NCBI GenBank assembly: GCA_031769625.1
Contig: JAUIMM010001251.1
Span: 248,001-312,000, forward strand
Reading direction: 5' to 3'
From: Taudactylus pleione
Lineage: Eukaryota; Chordata; Amphibia; Anura; Myobatrachidae
DNA: 64,000 bases
A program made the translations under genes and the position numbers. The notes beneath the pieces are model-generated. The model ran no database searches. It saw nothing but the letters and a program-made list of their open reading frames with translations, and had not been told where the DNA came from. Positions within the stretch are counted from its first letter, which is position 1; every line of letters starts with the position of its first letter. Shown here piece after piece: positions 57,339 through 64,000 of the stretch.

Positions 57339-58679
57339 TACTATACTTTGATACTACTATACTGTGACACTACTACTATACTGTGATACTACTACTATAC
57401 TACTATATTGTGCTACTACTATTATACTACTACTATACTGTGGTACTACTAAAATACTGTGCCACTACTACTATACTATGTACCTACTACTATACTGTGA
57501 TACTACTACTATACTGTGATACTACTACTATACTGTGACACTACTACTATACTGTGATACTACTATTATATACTGTGATACTATTATACTGTAATACTAT
57601 TATACTGTAATACTACTATACTGTGAAACTACTACTATACAGTGATACTACTACTATACAGTGATACTATACTGTGACGCTACTAGTAAACTGTGATACT
57701 GTTGTACTGTGATACTATTATACTGTACTACTATACTGTGACACTACTAGTATACTGTTATACTACTGCTATACTGTGACACTACTATTATACTTTGATA
57801 CTACTATACTGCGATACTACTATACTGTGATACTACTGCTACTATAGTGTGACACTACTACTATACTGTGATACTACTATACTGTGATACTACTGCTACT
57901 ATAGTGTGACACTACTACTATACTGTGACACTACTACTATACTGTGATACTACTATTATCCTGTGACACTATTACTATACTGTGACTACTACTGTTGTGT
58001 GACACTACTACTAAACTGTGATACTACTGCTACTAAACTGTGAAACTACTACTATACTGTGATACTACTACTATAGTATATACTACTATACTGTGGTACT
58101 ACTAACATACTGTGACACTACTACTATACTATTTACCTACTACTATACTATGATACTATACTACTACTATATTGTGACACTACTACTATACTGTGATACT
58201 ATTATACTGTGATACTATTATACTGTAATACTATACTGTGATACTATACTGTGACACTACTACTATACTATGATACTACTATTATACTGTGATACTATTA
58301 TACTGTACTACTAGTATACTATAGTATATCATACTGTGACACTACTAGTATACTGTTATACTACTACTATACTGTGACACTACTATTATACTGTGATACT
58401 ACTATACTGTGACACTACTACTATACTGCGATACTACTATACTGTGACACTACTGCTACTATACTGTGATATTACTACTAAACTGTGATACTCCTACTAT
58501 ACTGTGACACTACTATTATACTGTGATACTACTACTATACTTTGACACTACAACTATACTGTGACACTATTATTATCCTGTGACACTATTACTATACTGG
58601 TGACTACTGCTGTTATGTAACACTACTACTAAACTGTGATACTACTGCTACTATACTGTGACACTACTACTGTACTTTG

Positions 58680-59956
58680 GTTCGCCCCTAGTTTCGCCAA
58701 CCTATACATGGGGCTCTTCGAGGAGAGACATGTTTGGACTGGCGATATCGGGTCGGGCCTGGTCTGGTATGGCCGTTACATACATGATATATTTATTATT
58801 TGGGATTTAGATCTAGGAGCACCTCAATTATTTATTGATCACCTTAATTCTAATGTTTGGTTTGAAGTTTACACATACTATTGACCCAATTAGGAATAAT
58901 TTCCTGGATATTACAGTGTATGTTTCTGATGGCAAATTACACACAGCCACGTTTAAAAAGGAGGTGGATTGTCAGAATTACCTACATTTCAAGAGTAGTC
59001 ATTTTAAACCTTGGAAATTGAACATACCAAAAGCGCAGTTTCTACAACTTAGGAGAAACTGTTTCTCAGAATCAGTCTTTGACATTCAGTGTAAAGACAT
59101 GTGTTCTGCATTCTTACAGAAAGGTTATCCCACATACATATTAGACAAAGCTCTTCGAGAAGCCAAGAAAATCCCTTTTGTCCAAATCTACATCACTTTC
59201 AATTAATACTCATTCGAATGCAGACATATCCTCTAGCCAATCCGGTAGCTCTGACAGAACTCTCTCCTTTATTACTCAATATAATTCATCTGCTAATGAA
59301 ATCAAAAAGATTAATAGAAATTCCACTATTCTTCATCATGATCGACTCCTTACTTCCATTTTACCCCAGAATAACTATGTAGTCTTTAGAAAGTCTATGA
59401 CACTTAAACAGAAATTAGCTCCCAGTTTCTTTGCCATTAGATACATTAAGTCTAACATAGAACCTGTAACGTGTACTTCCAACTGGCTACCACAGAAACC
59501 CAAAGGATTTTTTAAATGCGGGAATACTAATTGCATTACTTGCAAACATGTAATTAATAACACCAAAAATATTTCTTCCTTTTCTACTAATAAATAATTT
59601 GAGATCACCAGTTTTCTCAACTGTAAATCCAAATTTGTTATATATATAGATCATTCAATGCCAATGTGGTATCCAATACGTAGGAAGAACTACACGCAAT
59701 CTGAGTACCAGGTTTCTAGAACATAGACGCAATATTCTGAAAGGTGTCAAGACATACACACTTTCACGACACACTAGTAATTGTCTTATTAAAGACATGA
59801 AAGGACTTACAGTTATAGCTATTGAGCATATTAAAGCCACACAGAGGAGGAGACAGATTTAATCATCTTTGTAGAAGAGAAGCGTTTTGGATATTCCAAT
59901 TAGATACCCTATCTCCTCGTGGTTTAAATGACACCATAGAGCTCAATAATGTTTAA
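58680..59956 (+). pseudogene. Penelope reverse transcriptase/GIY-YIG endonuclease, 5'-truncated and frameshifted
   Basis: The frame opens with FAPSFANLYMGLFEE, the Penelope RT block before the catalytic motif. The next block reads WYGRYIHDIFIIW, where the family has YIDD, so one catalytic Asp is His here. Frames shift near 58870 and 59200. Downstream are DPIRNNFLDITVYV, QLRRNC, a linker, and a Cys-containing KGFFKCGNTNCITCKHV segment. The GIY-YIG domain spans about 59645-59860: QCGIQYVGRTTRNLSTRFLEHR, then KTYTLSRHTSNC. The C-terminus is FWIFQLDTLSPRGLNDTIELNN with the stop at 59954-59956. At least three frame changes make it inactive. A full element would copy its RNA at a nick made by the GIY-YIG domain. 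Confidence 0.85.
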
Positions 59957-60790
59957 GCCTGGCGAGTAGCATCAGGACCCTAGGTCCCTAGGGACTGTAT
60001 GTTTACGCCATTAGTTGTCCTTATCAATATTCCCTCCTCCCTTTGTCCTTTGTTTGTCACCTTCCCTCTCCACTCCGAGTTTAAATACATCTCGGTTTCA
60101 GAGGGAAGACACATGCACTTGTCTTCCAGTTCCTTTAGTTGTCATTTTCCTATAACTTTTTCCTAGGGAGCAGGTCGGAGTGACGTGTCCCTCTAGTTCT
60201 GAGTCTAAATATATCTCAGAAAGGGAGTCACTCGGTCCTCTGTCCTTCTCTCTGGTTTTCGTTCTCTCTTTATTTATTTATCTTTCTTTCTCTTATACTC
60301 TGTTCTTCCTAGTTTTTGCATCTAGGTTGAATTGTCTGCCAGTATCTCACTACATTTAGTTATATCTGTACGTACCCCTTTCTTCACATATTTCAGATGT
60401 TTGATTTTCCACCCTTGGTCATAGTTAGGTGCTATTTCAGATGCCTTTTTTAGAGACCCACTAATATAAGAACATAGGTTCAATTTTCTATGTTATAGTC
60501 ATATACATACTACAATACCGAGTATCCATCTTTATAAATAACATCTAACTATACTGTATTTTGATGGAGACTTTTTACTGGTCTATCTGTGGTACGGTCA
60601 TATATGTATATATGTATTCATATTTTTATATGTATGCATAGACTTATTTATATATGTATATTTTTTATGTTGAGTTATGGATACTATTAGGAATATTGCT
60701 TCCTGTTCTTGCTTTATCTGATTACTTTTTTAATTTAATTATCATTTACTGATTGAGATATTTATCAACCTATTTGTAATGTAATTTTAA

Positions 60791-60830
<40 letters not shown>

Positions 60831-61080
60831 ATTATTTTTTCTTTATTCATTTATATATTCATATAAGATTAGTGATGTTAGACACTTTATATTTATACAA
60901 TATGTTTTTATAAACTTATTTTGTTTAATTGATCCAAGCCCAGATGACGATAATATGCACACATACATTTATTTTTCTAAGTGACTTTTCAGCTAAGTCC
61001 AACATGTGCACCAAGTGGGTTTTAATTATTTGGTATTATCCAGTTAACATCCCCTATTTAAAGTCCTGGTCAAGAGAGAG

Positions 61081-61147
61081 GGGGTTTACCTCTGAGGAAA
61101 CAGCCGGTGATCGTTTGGCTGAGAAACGCATTAGGTTTCTGTACCCC
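61081..61147 (+). ncRNA. Candidate type I hammerhead ribozyme of the Penelope terminal repeat
   Basis: CTGAGGA (61092-61098) fits the CUGANGA core. CAGCC (61101-61105) and GGCTG (61117-61121) form a five-pair helix II, followed after one base by GAAAC (61123-61127). GGGG at 61081-61084 can pair with CCCC at 61144-61147 as helix I around a short helix III. Extra bases between core and helix II depart from the ideal fold. Hammerheads are known in Penelope-like elements; activity of this copy is not shown. Confidence 0.4.
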
Positions 61148-61478
61148 TGCACATCGGTGCACCCAGGACTCGGACTGCATCCTCCACTGAATCTATCTTT
61201 TGAGTCTTCTACTGACCCCGGCAATACATTGCACGATGGGCTTACACTTTTCCCATCCAGACGGGGATCATGCCAGCGGCTGACTGCTCATTCACGCTAC
61301 ACCACAAGCTTCTGTTCCATGCATTAAGGATTACGGCAGACACCCAGGTTCTTTCTGCCATAGGACATAGGAGAAGTCTCTCCAGAGATCCAAGCTGATC
61401 TATCAACTACATGGTATTTATTTATTTTCCTTAACATGAAGCTGGCATTCTAAAGCGGACTGGCAGATCCAAGCAGAC

Positions 61479-62810
61479 TGTCACAATCCGGTGGAAGTGA
61501 TCCTCTGTGGAGAACGGTGAGCCGGGGGGTTCAGGTGACTATTGGAGTGACTGTGGCTAGGTCTCCTATTTGCAACCGAACCCAGGTTTGGCTAGACCTG
61601 CCCAGAGGCGCGGAGTCTAACTCACTTGGTGGTTTTCTCCAGTGACCCCTCCAATTGGGATTTGGTTTTCCGCTGCACCAAGTGAGCAGGTCGCGGCCCT
61701 CTGGACAGGTACCTGGGAATGGCAGAAGACCGGAAACTATATTACGTTAAGTTATTGCTAGAACACTGGAGATACACTGGAACACAATTAGAAATCCTGA
61801 TCACCGGCTTGCATGAGATTACTGAGAATGTACTAAGAATCACTAAGAAATCCAGGAGCTGACTAGCTCAGCAGCTCAGGGAGATGTGGACACAGGCAGG
61901 TACTGGAGTTTGCTAAATATGCAGGAAAACACAAACATATACTGGGGATTGCACATACAAGAGTAGAGTGGACTCAAGGAATATATTGGGAATGCTAGAA
62001 ATGTGGTACTGGACAAAGGCCAAATACTGGGGGAGCTAGAAATGCTGGTACTGGGCAAAGGCAAAATACTGGGAATAATTATATATACAGGTGCAGATTG
62101 CACAGACAAGACATATAGAGAAGATAGGCATACACTGGGAGAGTGCTAACTGCAAGTGCAGATTTGCACTGACAAGACACAGAGCAGATTGACACAGATG
62201 TGCTGGGGGGGGGTCCAGCTGTGAGCTAATTAATACCAGCAGGTAATCTGACACTTCAGTGATACAGGGTAATAGCCACAGGAAAGCTGCAATAGAATTA
62301 GCAGCACATATACAAAGACACAGGGAAGGGACATGAAACACTGAAGTACTGTGAGAAAGCTAAAGTCTCAGAGTAAGGTTTATCATGGAAGCTAATACAG
62401 GAAACTGGGAAACTGTGAGCAGGCTGAAGCAACAGGCTGAAGGATTTAGCACAGAGCAACAGTGGGAGTAACACAGGCACTTGAAATAACAAAGTTGAAT
62501 AGCAACTTCCTGGAGTTCTGGAGGCGGATTTATACCCAGGGGTAGCAGATTACTGGAGCACAGCATCAGCTGACTGAAATCATGCTACCATAGGTTAGGA
62601 GTACTGTCACATGAGAGGAACTGTCATGGCGGCGCCCATGATGGGAACTCCGATCCCCAGCACACACAGCCGACCATGGAAGCTCGCAAAAAGCACCTAA
62701 GGCAGAATACTCAGCCCCACATCATCACTGCACCAGACGTCTGACCGCAAGGAAGTCAGAGGAAGCCGGCAAGGAGATGAGAGAAGCCGATCCTAGGCTG
62801 AACCCTGACA
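61479..62810 (-). mobile_element. Solo LTR, 1332 bp, 5-bp TSD
   Basis: On the minus strand it begins TGTCAGGGTTCAGCC and ends CCGGATTGTGACA. CAGAC is duplicated exactly at 61474-61478 and 62811-62815. It is the uninterrupted paralogue of 30145-36335: it lacks both the AT-tailed retroposon and the hAT, and carries CTCCTAACCTATGG once (inverted near 62590-62605). A TATA box lies at 62528-62534 (minus strand). No internal region is attached. Confidence 0.93.
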
Positions 62811-64000
62811 CAGACACTTTTAGGCATATTGCCCTGTTCATATTTCTGCTATTCTCAATTTATATTACATATTTTGGACACTGATTGATTAATCTAGTAA
62901 CCTATGTGGAGGTCTATCCACTAATCTGGACTGAGCTTTAACAAGCATTTTTTACTCTATACCACCATTTATTTTTATTTTGCATGCACATTTATATAGC
63001 TTCTGTGGCCACAGTATGGATTTTTATATAATGTTCATTACTGTTTATGATTATATTGTACATTAAATATTTATCTTACTATACTGTGATACTACAATTA
63101 AACTGTGATACTACTACTTTACTGTGACACTACTACTTTACTGTGACACTGCTACTATACTGTGACACTACTAGTATACTGTTATACTACTACTATACTG
63201 TGACATTACTATTATAATGTGATATTACTGTACTGTGACACTACTACTATACTGCAATACTACTATACTGTGACACTACTACTATACTGTGATACTACTG
63301 CTACTATACTATGACACTACTATTGTCCTGTGACACGATTACTATACTGTGACTACTACTGTTGTGTGACACTACTACTAAACTGTGATACTACTGCTAC
63401 TATACTGTGAAACTACTACTATACTGTGATACTACTAGTATACTACTACTATACTGTGGTACTACTAATATACTGTGACACTACTACTATACTATTTACC
63501 TACTACTATACTTTGATACTACTACTATACTGTGATACTACTATTATACTGTGATACTATCATACTGTAATACTACTACTACACTGTGAAACAACTACTA
63601 CTATACTGTGATACTACTACACTGTGACACTACTAGTATACTGTGATACTACTATACTGTGACACTACTAGTATACTGTGATACTACTACACTGTGACAC
63701 TACTAGTATACTGTGATACTACTATACTGTGACACTACTAGTATACTGTGATACTACTATACTGTGACACTACTACTATACTGTGATACTACTGCTACTA
63801 CACTATGACACTACTACTATACTGTAATACTACAACTATACTGTGATACTACTGCTACTATACTATATTACTACTAAACTGATACTCCTACTATACTGTG
63901 ACACTACTATTATACTGTGACACTATTATCCTGTGACACTATTACTATACTGTGACTACTACTGTTGTGTGACACTACTACTAAACTGTGATACTACTGC

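Larger units (their letters stand above)
58676..63076 (+). mobile_element. 5'-truncated Penelope-like element inserted in the satellite
   Basis: Satellite sequence flanks both sides. The insert opens inside the reverse-transcriptase domain, runs through a GIY-YIG domain to a stop at 59956, then a long AT-rich 3' region with TATTTAAAG and a hammerhead-like motif near 61.1 kb, as expected for a Penelope terminal repeat. A solo LTR (61479-62810) sits inside the 3' region. Net length is about 3.06 kb. Confidence 0.8.
56611..64000. repeat. Simple satellite ACTACTATACTGTGAT, interrupted, running off the window
   Basis: Irregular units of about 10-19 bp (actactatactgtgatactact; actgtgacactact). It covers 56611-56929, 57339-58675 and about 63077-64000. 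The two gaps are mobile-element insertions. Longer blocks repeat, for example gatactactgctactata and ctgttgtgtgacactactactaaactg (57985, 58610, 63358 and 63960), so a higher-order structure exists on both sides of the insertion. Confidence 0.96.

Noticed and set aside
61479..62810. An internal part of the Penelope element
   Set aside because: It has TG...CA ends, a perfect 5-bp duplication and a paralogue elsewhere in the window, so it is an independent solo LTR.

Overview
This is repeat-rich, non-coding vertebrate nuclear DNA. The set of element families fits a large anuran (frog or toad) genome: Tc1-type transposons, hAT elements with 8-bp target duplications, GIY-YIG Penelope-like retroelements, solo LTRs, many MITEs and many minisatellites. 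The species assignment is inference from repeat content. I recognised no host gene, exon, tRNA or rRNA. Every convincing coding sequence belongs to a mobile element, and only one is intact.

Layout. 1-7 kb: MITEs and a TTAGGG-like tandem block. 7.2-12.6 kb: a Russian-doll stack in which a Tc1 element is split by a non-autonomous hAT, which is itself split by an internally deleted BED-finger hAT (copy C). 12.6-15.7 kb: mostly unique DNA. 15.7-20.3 kb: full-length but decayed BED-hAT (copy B). 20.6-22.4 kb: 37-bp minisatellite split by a MITE. 22.4-25 kb: unique DNA and a solo LTR. 25-28.1 kb: nested MITEs, a long inverted repeat and a perfect 494-bp palindrome. 28.4-29.8 kb: two nested hAT elements. 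30.1-36.3 kb: an LTR carrying a complete BED-hAT (copy A) with an uninterrupted 1037-residue transposase ORF. 36.8-40.9 kb: a Penelope fragment, a MITE and a Tc1 element with long terminal inverted repeats. 41-51 kb: seven minisatellite arrays with MITEs between them. 51-55.7 kb: mostly unique DNA. 55.7-64 kb: two large simple satellites interrupted by a pogo-like MITE and by a 5'-truncated Penelope element that in turn holds a solo LTR.

How the parts relate. Exact target-site duplications order many insertions relative to one another. The solo LTR at 61.5-62.8 kb is a paralogue of the LTR at 30.1-36.3 kb and has no hAT, so it is an empty-site control that fixes the ends of hAT copy A to the base. 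The three BED-hAT copies (intact, decayed, internally deleted) share ends but differ in the number of ~155-bp repeats upstream of the transposase. Copy A is the only plausible source of active protein here. Several retroelement 3' regions also carry a hammerhead-like core; these are candidates only.
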